Assembly: GCA_001579985.1 (NCBI GenBank) | Contig: LRSR01004848.1 | Location: 1-39,255 of the forward strand | DNA from: Hypsibius dujardini | Taxonomy: Eukaryota; Tardigrada; Eutardigrada; Parachela; Hypsibiidae | Direction: 5' to 3' | DNA: 39,255 nt | Part shown: positions 20,931 through 32,700 of the stretch, piece after piece | Numbering within the stretch: position 1 is the stretch's first letter | How the letters are laid out: the number at the start of each line of letters is the position of its first letter | Notes under the pieces: generated by a model | The model's input: the letters and a program-made list of their open reading frames with translations, nothing else | What the model was told of the DNA's origin: nothing | The model's database searches: none | Program-made: the position numbers and the translations under genes

Positions 20931-22560
20931 GGCTGGAGACACGACAAGAATGGCCAGTGAAACCGATCAGTGAGTGAAATTAACAATACAAGACTATTTG
21001 ACAAGAACGTGAATAGTCTGTACGTGAACTGTTGATCGGGAAGGTCAGTCGTGAAGCTTTCCGCTGTGCCTGGTAGGTTCAGGAAGATTCCGAAAGTTTC
21101 ATTGTAAGCTCAAGTGAGCTGTCCGTTTAGCTTTAACGGTCATAAGGAAAAGGGAACGACGATCAATGATAGTGGACCGTCTGTTTACGTACAAAGTGGT
21201 AAGAGCAATCTCGGACGTAAGGTTGACGGTTTAACGGAAAACAGACGGTCAGTCCAGGCTAATGATCAGTGTATCTGGTTGACGGCTGATTCGCGATCAG
21301 CCCGGTAAGTAATTGCTTGGTTAAGAGGTTGGATGCTCACTCCGGACGATTGGCTATTCAACCGGAAGATTAACGGTTAGTCCGAATGGTCACCAATCAG
21401 CCTGGAAGATTACCGGTAACTCTGGAAGATTGACGGTATGCTCGAATAGTGGCCGTCAGCCAAGGAGATTACTGGGCACACCGGAAGATTGACGATCTAT
21501 CTCAAAGATCGACGGTTGATCCGGAAGGTAACCAATCACTCTGGATGGCTAACGGTTCAGTCTGAAGATAACTTTTATTCCGGACGGTCGTTGATCATCC
21601 TGAAAGATTTTTGTTCGCTCTGTAAGGTTGACCGTCAACCTTTAAAATGACCGTTAATGTGTAATACAACATCTGCCAACCGGACTGACCGTCGGTCTTC
21701 AAGGTTTACCGTCCACCATCCAGAGAGACTGTTAATCTTCTGGACTGACCGTCGGTTTGCCGATTCCACCCCCAACCTTCCAGGGTGACGATTAACCTGA
21801 AGGACAGCCGTTAGCCGCCCAGGCTGACGGCCAATCTCTTAGTTAAATCGTCCACCTTCTGGTTGGATGATAAAATTTTAGACTGCCAGTCAGTCTTCAA
21901 GCTGAATCGCCAACTTTCCGGAACGACAAGACCGACAGTCTGTGTTCGAGGTATACCGTCAAAATTCCAGAATAGCCGGTAGATTTCAGGACTGACCGTC
22001 GGTCTTCGACCATACCGTCAACTTTCCAGATTGACCTGTAGTATCCCTAAAAAAACATGACCCTAAAAAACCGTTACAGACGTCCCTCAAAAGCCCGCTT
22101 TGTGGAGAGGCTTAAAATTTAAAGATGGTGATCGATATGAAGCAGAGGATTCAGCCATGCAGTGTCTTAGAGCATGACCGTAGGCCTAAATAGTCAAGAA
22201 TGGCCTGTTGTGATGCTTCGGTCTATGGACAGTAGTGGAAACTGTTCTGAGTAGTAGATAATAAACCCCCGTGGTTAACGCCCAGTTAATGCATTGAGAG
22301 TTTGGTCAGGGTGCCTGAAATGGCATCCGTGCAGTAGACGACGATCAATAATCCCTTCTAGTACTGGTAGTAGGTAGCTCTTCCAACACTCGCTCGAACC
22401 GTCGGCTACCCAGACATACCGGAAGCCACTTAGCCGATTTTCCTGCACTAGTAATGACTTCCACCATTTTTGACGGTCCACAAACCGGAACGACGATTGA
22501 TGGTCCGGCGTCTATCATAGGAACCGGTCATCAACACGAAGAAGGTCGTCGACTATCACC
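20930..22560. repeat. degenerate minisatellite block with orientation switch
   Basis: Imperfect 20-40-bp units fill the block. From about 21000 to 21630 they read roughly CCGGAAGATTGACGGTTAGT on the plus strand. From about 21640 to 22040 they read in the opposite sense (GACCGTCGGTCTTC, ACCGTCAACTTTCCAG). The switch is near CGTCAACCTTTAAAATGACC. No credible coding frame. Confidence 0.65.
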
Positions 22561-22654
22561 AGGACTCTTCACTACTAAATAAAAACTACAACTCAAAAAT
22601 ACAACTAGAAAACTACTAAATACTATAGACAACTACCAACTACAAACTACAACT

Positions 22655-22796
22655 ATTGTACTGCCGCGTTAGCTTCGCTAACCTGTAGCATCGCCCTCGG
22701 GCGATTTTCCCCTCCCCCACTTCGTGTTATGTGTTTGCCCGGGCAGTATATACTGAAAATGCTGTGTTTGTTGCGCGAAGCTAACAGTACCATCTT
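22655..22796. repeat. foldback structure with GTACTG / TTAGCTTCG arms
   Basis: GTACTG, a short spacer and TTAGCTTCG at 22658-22677 face CGAAGCTAACAGTAC at about 22776-22790. The interior contains the short GC-rich hairpin ATCGCCCTCGGGCGAT (22692-22707). Confidence 0.6.
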
Positions 22797-22978
22797 TTAT
22801 GCATGCCTTCAGGTCGCCGTTATATTTGTAACAATAACAATAGCCCTACATTCGCGCTGTTCCGAGCGTTCGTCAGTCTGCAAGTCTGTCTGTCCGTCAA
22901 ACAGTTTGAAATCTCGGCGCGCTAATGGGAGGAGCCTAGAAATGGTTCAACACTTGCAATTGAAGAAGCAGTGAACGT

Positions 22979-23361
22979 ACAGTAAGCGACAGGAAAAAGT
23001 TGAATGGAGTGTCCGAGCGATGGTCAAAGGGTGGGGCAAGGGGTTAGTTGAACGCAATCAACTAATCAACCAGCAAGCTTTGAGGGGCGCTTTTATTTTG
23101 TTTTGCTCAGTTTTAATAGTCAGTATGCTCTCTACCAAACTAAAGCAATATACGCAAAATGGACAAAATTCAAAACTGAAAATGATCGGAAATTAGCTTA
23201 CTACAAAACAGCCGATGGAACTTTAAACGATTTAAAGTGACCACAAAACAAGTGGTGCAGCTTTGGTGGTTGATTTACTGATTGTGTTTATCTGACCCCT
23301 CGCCCGCCCCTTTCGCCCATCGCTCGGACCCTCCATTCAACTTTTCCCCGTCGCTTACTGT
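22979..23361. mobile_element. MITE with about 70-bp terminal inverted repeats
   Basis: The left end ACAGTAAGCGACAGGAAAAA at 22979 continues through GTTGAATGGAG and GTCCGAGCGATGG. It is matched by the reverse complement of the right end, about 23293-23361 (CCATCGCTCGGAC ... GTCGCTTACTGT). The arms diverge after about 65-70 bp around a GGGG-rich run. About 380 bp in all, with no coding capacity and no certain target duplication. Confidence 0.8.
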
Positions 23362-24708
23362 GCCTCTATGTGATCTCTACTCTGCACCAAATCTGTATTT
23401 GTAAAATTATTTATCGTAACTTTAGCGCATGGCCGGAATGAGAACTATGCAAACGGCACTCAAAGTTACCCTACATCCGCCAACGGACCCCTACAGGATG
23501 GGATTATATATCCGGTTGGATATACACGTTTGCGTGTATTCAGTCCAGCCGGAGTGTGGCGTTCCGACAGCCATGACTTGTAACTACCTCTGCAATCAGT
23601 ATAAGACACCATTCAGTAATGCGCAAAATTTATTTGTTACTAGTATCCTCCTGTCTGTGAAAGTATTACTGCTCAATCAGCAAGTAGAAGGAAAGAATAG
23701 TCTCTCAAAAACTAGGCTATAGTTGATCATGAAATATGGCAACCACGTTAGGCCAGCAAACAAACATGCATATTGAATTCCTGCAATACGGTTCAGTAGA
23801 AAAAATGTGTTTGCAGTAACCCTTTCAAGACTGTTTTTGATTAAATATAAACAGTGACCTTATCGATTCGGGAATGCTTTTGAGACAAACTTAAAACCGT
23901 TATTTCTCGGTCAATACTGATCCCAATGCCTCAATTTTTTTTTCTACAACGCATGTTTATGTGAGCATCTACTACAGGTAAAAAAATAAAATTTAATCTA
24001 CATCCTGGAAAATGCCAGACCCTATCTCAAGTATGGCCCAGGTCACACCCTCCGGAAAACTAAAACATAATTTTGGATGGCCTACCACAATAAAGCAACG
24101 AAAAAAAAAGTTTCATGGGACGAGTGCCTCTACGAGAGATACCGTGCCCAATAACCTAACAGAAATTCCACAAGAATTTTTCATTAAAAATGTTTTTTGA
24201 AAAGTGCTCTTTGCCTCGCGGTGCATAGTTTCTCTATGTGTTGTATGCTCGCAATCTGTTTAGTATCAGTCTGCTCCTAAGATGTTGGGCTGTCACACAG
24301 ATTAAATTAGGTTGAAACTAAAACGTACGAAAAAAACAACCTGAATCAGGAATAATGGGAATGGAGATATCACGATTTATGCAAATTTGAGAAGTCATCA
24401 AGACTGGAACCTTCATAAACAACCAACAATGTGATCGAGTTGAATTTGTGGCTGAAGGTAGCCTAATATCAGGCCATAACAATCGCTGTTTCACATTTTT
24501 TTATAAGAGGAAGCATGACGCGCAAGAGCGGTTTGTTGGAGTTTCATGCGAATAAATAATAATATTCCGTACTGCGCTGGGCCACGGACAATTTCCACCC
24601 GAGTCCACATAATATTATACAGCAAGACCGCGAAGGGTTTTAGAACCTACATGAGCACATATTTTGTAGCCCATAGGTGTAAAAAGAAACTGGAGTGTAC
24701 ATTTTTTC
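23362..24708. other. intergenic, no gene recognised
   Basis: Frames at 23429-23722 and 24012-24200 (plus) lack motifs or splice support. ATTAAA on the minus strand at 24709-24714 may be the poly(A) signal of the neighbouring secreted-protein gene. Confidence 0.45.
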
Positions 24709-24714
24709 TTTAAT
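24709..24714 (-). terminator. candidate poly(A) signal of secreted-protein copy 2
   Basis: ATTAAA on the minus strand, about 85 nt after the stop codon at 24799. It is a common variant signal at a suitable distance. Confidence 0.4.
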
Positions 24715-24798
24715 GTGTATACTCTGAGCGCGTGGACGTGGCAAAAATTGTCTCAAAAGCTTTCCCGAACCCGGTGCTAGCAAACAAAACAAACAAAC

Positions 24799-25377
24799 TC
24801 AACCAATGGTAGTACATGTCTGCGTGGGTATTAGGCAAAGCTGACAGGCTGTCAGCCCCGTCGTGGAAGTTAGATTGCAATTTGTGATTGTGGTGGTGTT
24901 GCATGCCGTCGGAATGCCGGCTGTAAAACTGAGAGCGCAAGTGCTGCTGCACACCTGACAAGGAGTCCGTGAAGCGGTAAGCAGCTGCGATCCGAGAAAC
25001 CCTAAGACCCCGCCTCCGACGAGTCCACCCAGGTTACTTCCTGCTGCGGCACCAGTATCACCTAAATAAGCGCGACAGTTTGCCGTTAATTGTGAGCGAT
25101 ATTCCTCCGGGTTGATCTGGTCAAAGTCATCGTGACGGTTGTTGTGCCAGAAGAGCAGGAGGGTCAGCAAGAGCTCGTTGTTCTGCCGCTGTTCCTGGAT
25201 GAGCTGTCGGCCACTGGGGATCAGCTCTTGGCAGGTATCCAACACGGAGTTGAGTTCGTTCAGGCAAGGAATCCGCACTTTTCCCGTCACATTTCCAGCC
25301 GCTTTGACGGACCACTCCACACCGATTCTGGAAATGAAAAGAAAAAACAACACAACACACTCTGCTGCTAAATCCAT
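24799..25377 (-). CDS. small secreted Cys-rich protein, family copy 2 (192 aa)
   Basis: Unrecognised family; function unknown. ATG at 25377 begins MDLAAECVVLFFLFIS, a signal peptide. Shared blocks appear in the same order as copy 1: VRIPCLNELNSVLDTC, NNELLLTLLLFWHNN, LTANCRAYLGDTG and LGGLVGGGVLGFLGSQLL. The tail keeps eight cysteines (CQVC, TC, AC, NC, AC, LC, TC). Three further cysteines lie upstream (after IP, in DTC and in ANC). The tail holds Asn-Thr-Thr and Asn-Leu-Thr sites that could be N-glycosylated if it is secreted. Intronless. Relative to copy 1 it has a short insert before LTANC and a differently spaced Thr-rich tail, while the hydrophobic glycine block is identical over 18 residues. 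Confidence 0.78.
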   Translation of the reverse strand: MDLAAECVVLFFLFISRIGVEWSVKAAGNVTGKVRIPCLNELNSVLDTCQELIPSGRQLIQEQRQNNELLLTLLLFWHNNRHDDFDQINPEEYRSQLTANCRAYLGDTGAAAGSNLGGLVGGGVLGFLGSQLLTASRTPCQVCSSTCALSFTAGIPTACNTTTITNCNLTSTTGLTACQLCLIPTQTCTTIG

Positions 25378-26656
25378 CTTGTTAACGAACGTTCACACAA
25401 TAACAGACGGTTTTGTGCTAAAGAAATAATAACTATGAACCAAATTCCTAGGCAAGCTAAAGTTGACATAAATAGCGGAATGAAAATATCTAGATCACTT
25501 TTACTTGGCTCAATCGGTGTTGGAAAGCGAAAGTCGCTCAATCCGGAAATATACATTACACGGTCGTCAATCTAATTTTACTCTTGTTCTGGCGTGTTTT
25601 GTATTGCCACGAAAGAATTTTCTTTGGCAGCGAGCGCAGACGTTTATTCTTTGACGGATGAAAGTGGAACTGTAGACAAGGCAGAACAACAGAAGTGAAT
25701 CTTCGCGGTTTGATATCTGCACATCAAAACTAGGCCGGGTCTGTCCGTCGTCGCAGTGACACAAGACCCAGACAAAAACGATGGAAATTAAAGCTATTCT
25801 TTTAAAGTTGATTACATTATCTACAGCAATTGAAAGACCATGTAGTCTGAAAAACTTCGTCCAAAGAAACAGCATCCTTGAGAAGTTCAGACTTTATCTG
25901 GAGAGTTTCGTGTGTTATGTCGGAAATTCTGGCGAGAGGGTGCTGCGATATACCAAGCCACTAGGGGCTTCGTGGAACTATCAGGCAAAGTGATCGTCGT
26001 AATATGAGAAATCCCAATGAGACTTTTCTTAGAAGGCAAAGACGGTACGAGGTAAAGGCCGTTAACCAGGCCGCTTTTAGAAATCGTAACTTAATCAGGC
26101 CGGTTTTTTCAACGTTGTTTTCCCGGCGCTGCAGTGCTGCCATGCTATGACAGATGGCTTGAAACATTCAGAAAAATTGTCTGACCCATTTTAGTTCGTT
26201 CCTAAGCCTCACGGTTCGAATTTGAGTCCAAAAAATGGAATAGAAAAAGTATTCCTGATATATATATATTCCTGATATATTTCCTGGAATATTCCAATAT
26301 TCCTGACCAGTCAACTCAGTTCTGCTGATTCGATGCTTTAACAGGGTCGCATGCAAATTTTCCATGCCTCAACAACCAATCAAAACCACCAGATTGGCGG
26401 AAGTGGTTACTCTTTGTTTTCTTTTCCTTTCCTTGCTTCTATCTAGCCGTCAGACTTACTTCTCAACCTTCGTTTATGGCAGTTCGATGGTTTATCCATC
26501 AGGTTGAATTCAACCCGAGTCCATGCGGAACACTAAATGCCTAGCCTCTCCAGTACGCATGCCTCCATCCGTTTTCGTTCTCATAATTTCATTCTCATTC
26601 GTCTAAACACAACTTATGTGAGGAACACTTCCGACCACAAAGAGACCCATTTTTTG
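25378..26656. other. intergenic spacer between secreted-protein copy 2 and the CUB gene
   Basis: No gene recognised. A short cluster of TTCCTGATATAT / ATTCCTG repeats lies at about 26250-26305. Frames at 25567-25875 and 25961-26167 (minus) have no motifs. Confidence 0.5.
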
Positions 26657-26662
26657 TTTATT
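26657..26662 (-). terminator. poly(A) signal of the CUB/LDLa gene
   Basis: AATAAA on the minus strand, 120 nt past the stop at 26782. It is the first canonical signal downstream. Confidence 0.6.
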
Positions 26663-26781
26663 CCTGAAAAGTACATATGTGCATAATAAAGACCTCTTCG
26701 GTGAGCAAAACAGTATTTCAGCAAACTAGTTCAATCTATGTCATGTGGGTAGATACAACAAAACAACCGTTCATCCGATTA

Positions 26782-29700
26782 TTAGGAATTCCATTCGTGG
26801 TGTTGGTCCTGATTCATATTCTGCTGGCGCTTCCTCCGCCGCTCCGCTTTTCTCCTCCTCCGACAGACACACACCACCATCACAATCACAATTAACAGCA
26901 CTCCCCCCACCGCGCCACCCACACTTCCCATCATGGTGAGGTCCTCGAAAAAGGACACCTCCACCTCCGGCTCGCCGCATTCGGTGACGCTCTCATCACT
27001 CCCGTCGAACTCGCCACAGTTGTGGTGTCCATCACAGCGCAGGTCCTTATTGATACAGAATTTGTTTTTATCACAGAAAAACTCGTCCGCCTCGCAGCGG
27101 TCCCCCACCACCGGGTGCCGGACCTCGTTCCAGCGCAGTGCGAAGCCGTCTCCGCCAGTGGCCTTGCTTGAGGTGGTGAAGGTCAGACGCATCACGTTCT
27201 TCGGAGAGCGCAGTTGGCCGCCGTTGGGAATGTCAGTGGCCTCAACGCCGCAGAGTTCGGGGTTGAGCTGTTTGTCGGTGGTGAGGTCGGTGAAGACCTT
27301 GAGGGCGGCGCCGGAGCAGCCGCACGACGTGGCTGAGCAGGTTTGAAAGTTCTTGCTCCCCTCAATGCCCATGAAGGTGAGGTTGACGAGGACGTTGTAG
27401 CCGGGCCGGACGGTGATCCACCATTCGCAGGACGCGTTGACCTGTCAAAATATAAAAACAAAATTAAGTATGAAGTCGGTCGGAAAGACGGTCGGTCGGT
27501 CGGTCGGATAGACGGATGGGCGGGCGGACAAACGGGCTGACGGACGGTTGATTGATGGTCGGTCGAGTGAACTTTGGTCCATTTTATAGCGACATATCTT
27601 TGGCCAAGAAGCCTTGACATAACTTAACCTATCACCTCAAACCTTGTGGTGGACAATGGAAGGTGACCGACCGTTGAGAGCCATAGTAAACCTGCTGACG
27701 GAATCGTATAACCAGCCCCCAAAGACTACTAATTCACAGGAAGCCCCAATCGATACCTAGACTAGGAAAGGATTTTGGTAGGAGCTCGCCAGGACTTGAA
27801 GGTGTACGGAAAACTACCGGGTGCGGGGTTCATTTTGGCACAAACTTTGCCTTCTTTTTTTATTCACAAAATTTCGTCAAAAAATTACCAAAAAATTGCA
27901 GAAAGTAGAGAAATAGGTCTCCTACCGGGAACAAAAAAGAGTTTACTCAATATGAAAGTCTCTGGCCTTCTCCATCTTGCGAACCCGAGACATCCAGGAA
28001 TTGATGCTGTCCTGAATCACTTGCTGGAAAATCGCCTCTTATTTGTCCTTCAATATCTTAGCCAATCGGGCGAAGCTGGAAACAAGTTTGTCTTGGTTGA
28101 CACGCTCCTGCAGTAGGCTCCACACACAATAATTGAGAGGATGGAGATTGGGGCTGCTGGGCGGGATATTGGCGTTCCGAATGAAGCAGGGCATTTTTTT
28201 CTCCAAAAAGGCCTGCACAGTTCCTGCCGCGTGGCACGGTACTTTGTCTTGATACAAAATTGCCGAATTCGCTTTCAGACCGTAGGGAGGGTTCTCCAGC
28301 ATCGGTTTCAGTCAGCTGTCCTTGTAGATATGCTCATTGAGGCTTAAACCAGATGTCAAAAAAAGGAGGGAAGATCGACCGGAAAAAGAACCGGCGGCAA
28401 AGACGATAGCGCACAAAGCAGACTTGAGAAATTGCTTGTAAAACGGTTTTTTGTTATCGGCAGCGCCTTTTTAGCATCTCCCAATGCAAAACAATAAATA
28501 CAACGTTTTGAGACCTTCTCCTATAACACAACTACAATCTGAGGCACCAAAAATCCTCGGGATAGCCAGGACACAATGAGATTTCGGATCTCCTCACAAA
28601 TCATCCTCCCATTCTTTTAAATGTAAACAAATGAAATTTTCTTTTTGTGTGAGTTAGAGAGGGGGCTTTTGTCTCTCGATTGAGTGCTTAATCACTCAAA
28701 TCGGCCAGCGCGCACGCGCGCTTGCTAACTTTTAATTTTGTGCCAAAATGAACCCCGCACGGGGTATAGAGCGCGGTGGCACGTTGATGTTTCGTACGGT
28801 CTTGAGGCCTTCCTGCCTTCCAGTTGGTAGGTTTCAGCAAGAATGACCCATGCAGGTGGTCGTTCGTTGAAGGATATTAGAAGGGCGAACACGATGGGAC
28901 GGACTATGGAACACGGAAGAGTATAACTATGGAAGGTCGCGATAATATTCCAACGAGTCGTCTGTCCGTCTATAGAGCTCGGATTGTTTAACCTTAATCG
29001 GTCCGTCGTAAACTACGTCTCACAGTCTTATGTCCTCCTCACATGTCGGGATCAACCGAGAGACCAACACCGGGCAGTCGAGTGTATTCGCTCGGTGACG
29101 GATTGGACTGAGAGAAGGATAATCATATGGTGGAACGGTCGATGGTAAGGACTAATTGAGCCTGATGGAACGAACTTGCAAAGGTAGTTGGTAGCAGAGC
29201 TGTGCCGCTAAAGGTTTCAGACTCCCGCTACGCTAACGCTAATCGTCGAAAAATCCGCACCGCTAAAACCGCTAAACCCGCTAATGGTAAATTTTATTAG
29301 TCTATAAATCCATTTCAGATGCCTTTCGCTTAACGCTGCACTAGTAATCTAGCAGATCACTATTGACGTTCCCGAAAAATAGATTTTCAAAGTCACGGTC
29401 ATTAGAAGCCTGACGCTTTGGTCCAAGCTCTAGCTTGACGCTTTGGCAGCTCTAGACATTGGTAAAAAGAAATAATCTCATAACATTGAGCAGGCTCTCT
29501 GTGAATACCGATGCGCGCGCCCACGTTAAACACCCGAGATAGCGCTTTGAAAAGTCTAGCTATTTTTACATTTACGAAAAGCACTTTTTCCAGTTGGACG
29601 TGTCACGTGAGCTATTGCGAAGTTGAGCAGTCTCACATGTGACGCGTATGAGGCAAAGTCTGTATTTCGGCTCGCCCTCCACTTGGTCGATAATCTGCTC

Positions 29701-32700
29701 ACTCATGGGTTTCTCTTGATGGCAGCTGCTTGATTGTTTGATTTCCAAAAGTGCCATAGTAAACTAGGACATAGTACACCAAATCAAACAATCAAGCAGC
29801 TGCCATCAAAGAGAAAACCCTTGAGTGAGCCAATTTATCGACCAAGTGGAGGGCGAGCCGAAATAGAGACTTTGCCTCATACGGTTATTTGAATTATCGC
29901 TTCCTAACGCAACAAGACCGCTAAATCCGCACCGCTAATTTCATTGCCGCTTCGTCCGCTAATTGGAATTACCGCTACGCTACCGCTACGCTAACGAACT
30001 TGACCGCTAACGCTAATCCCGCTAAGCGTAGCGGTTTAGCGGGTTTAGCGGCCGCTAGAGTCCTCCGCTAAATTAGCGGCACAGCTCTGGTTGGTAGTTT
30101 AAGTTTCAGCTTTGCAACCGTATTTTCCCGCAACCTCAGCACCTTGATTTCCCGGAAGCTGCCCGTCGAGCCATCAAATAAACACCGACGGATCGTTGGT
30201 TGGCATCGTTTATGGTTAGACTGGGTCGGTATCTGATTGCCCCTCGAACCTTTAACTTTCGTTCTTAACTATGAAAAAATTCTTTGCAAGAGCTTTTGCA
30301 GTAGTGTAGCGATCACCACCGGTAGCACCGTCAGACGGTAATCGAACTCTGGCAGGTTCTCCAACCGTTACTCTTCAGCTTGCTTTGCGTTCATCAGTCC
30401 GTCTTCCATTTTTACCATTCCCTCAATATTTTCTAGTCCCCGTCTGTCGTTTTAACCGAGGAGCAATCTGAAAGCATGTTCTCAGACTCGACTCACCGTG
30501 TACTTGGAGACTGACTTTTCCCCATCCGGAAAGTCCGGAAAGGCAATCCTCCCGTGCGTCTGGTTCCGGATATTCTCCCCACACCCTTTGGTTGCGCTGA
30601 AAGTCGGCTCGGCCGGTTGGAACATGTAGCGACCCCGGAATCCATTGGTCACTCCCGTTGCGTCGGTCACGAAGCGGAGTTTGAGGTCGTGCACTCCGAA
30701 CCGGCTGATGATGGGCGCCGGCATGGCCGTCCCGCAGTACCGTCCGATTAGCATATCCCGGCGGCGTTGTCGGCTGTCTACGGCGGACGTTTCGAAAATG
30801 TCCACATAATCTTGATTCTGGCAGTCGTTGTTGTAGTTGCCGTCGCCGCTCAGCCGGAAGAGATCGAATTCCAGCCGGGCTTGCTCATTAGCCGCGCCTA
30901 GCAAAACAAACACACTTGCAATGCGCACGTTCGTCACTCTTCTTTTTCCTCCCGTTTACATTAGAAGCAGACTAATCAAGCATCCATTTCAAGCGCTTCC
31001 CAGACGCAGTCTACTAGCATGCAGATCGAAGATAATGTCCCTTTTGGCGGCCATAAATTTTCGATATACATTAGAAGTGAAATTTATACAAGTTTCATGT
31101 TAATTTTGAAGACTGCAAATTAACGTTTTTAAATTTAGCTTATATGTTTATGGATCTAACTGGAAGTGTAGGTAACTAAATGACAGAATACCTTGGACTT
31201 GGACAAAATATTGTCTGTACTTATTGAGTTCTATTGTTTAAATTTAGTAGAACCGTTTTTGTTTCGAAGTGTTTGATTATATATATCATGTTAGCAGTAG
31301 CGGCTTCAAACTTTAATCTTTAAAGCTTTAATCAATACGTTATATTAAATTACAGTTATTATTCCCCCAGGCCAGTGAGATTGAGTTTGAAGCCTGTGTT
31401 TGAAGTTGTTCTATTGCAAGCACTGTGCGACGGACCTTCAAAGATGTACGTGCAGTTGGTATTGGGAGGGTAATTAGCAGGATGGCGCGGCGAGTGAAAG
31501 TCCCCGGACTTGATGTGGGGACCGCTTTGGAAGCGAAACTCGCAGATATTGCTGTCGGGATGGGCGATGCCGGGCACCTTGAAGTACGTCTCGAATTGGT
31601 AGAGTATTCGGAAGCCAAGACCCTGCAATCGAAAGCAATAACACAATGTTATATAAAAAGGCCTCGATATTCCCACCCATGCAAAGTAAAATACAGCATG
31701 TAAAGCAGCTTGTGGGCATCTATTAATCAAATTGTTTGAGCATTTTCTACTGTGCAATAACGTTTCACCTCTCGTTACAAATGATTCTGTCAACGCAGCA
31801 CACTGACAAAATAATAAATCCGCAAGGAATGGTCGCCTAGATGGTACACTCTTCATATTCCTCCAAATGTAACGTAAACAATGATAACTAACGCTGCGAT
31901 TGTAGAATATTGACTGTTTAACTTCAGGATGAGTCTCCCGATAACAAATACTTTCGGCTAGTTATTATTTACTGGCAGGCGAAATTGAAAACTTTGACAC
32001 GCGAAGATGGAAGATGCATTTTTCGATTTTAGTGCACGTGATATGGCTCATCATTGGCGGATCTAATATGCGATCTAGCCTATCCAATGGCATTTTCAAC
32101 CTTTGTTCTAAGTGCATTAAAGATCGCGGTGCTCTTGATCAAAGACGTGGCAAAAAATTCTCAAACAGCAGTTTTTATAATGTGACGCCTGTGCTTTCGG
32201 AAAAGTTTCAAAATTTATTTTTTCATGGTCACTCCGAGATTTAAGACGTCATAATATTGTATCCTTTGAGATTCGCATCTTTGTTAAAAGCCATTTTATC
32301 AACTTAGAGGTAAAAATTTAATAGGTAGTTTGCAACATTTGAAGATATTCGTCGATGTCCTGCAAAGCAGCATGTCTAGGCTTTCATTTGAATCCATTTG
32401 ATTTGTTTTTTAGTTTTCCAACTAAAATGACCTGTCAAATGACACTTTCACGTTTCTCAAATTAATCATGTTTATGGGAGATTGAAAATATCTACAATGG
32501 TACAGTTTGTCATTGTAGACGGGGCCTCAATTACTTCTGCTAGGTTGAGTGGAAATAAAAGTTTCTCTAAAATCTGGTAGCAAATTGAATGAGTTATTGA
32601 AATATAACAAACATTGCAAGATAACTTGCACGCGACTCGGCGTCAAAGCCGTTATTTGAGCTTTTGAAATATCTTTTTTAATGTAACGGCGTTTGAAGAA

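Larger units (their letters stand above)
27442..30496 (-). other. 3-kb last intron of the CUB/LDLa gene, host to two DNA transposons
   Basis: Donor GTGAGT after AAGTACACG and acceptor TTTTGACAG. The intron contains a (GGTC)n microsatellite (about 27484-27512), a Tc1/mariner element (27817-28764) and a hAT element (29195-30089). The rest is degenerate short-unit sequence with no gene. Confidence 0.85.

Noticed and set aside
20930-22560. Possible CRISPR array
   Set aside because: Units are degenerate, unequal and change orientation, and the genome is eukaryotic with introns.
26933-27346. Plus-strand 137-codon Ser/Pro-rich frame
   Set aside because: It is antisense to the CUB/LDLa/TM exon of the minus-strand gene.
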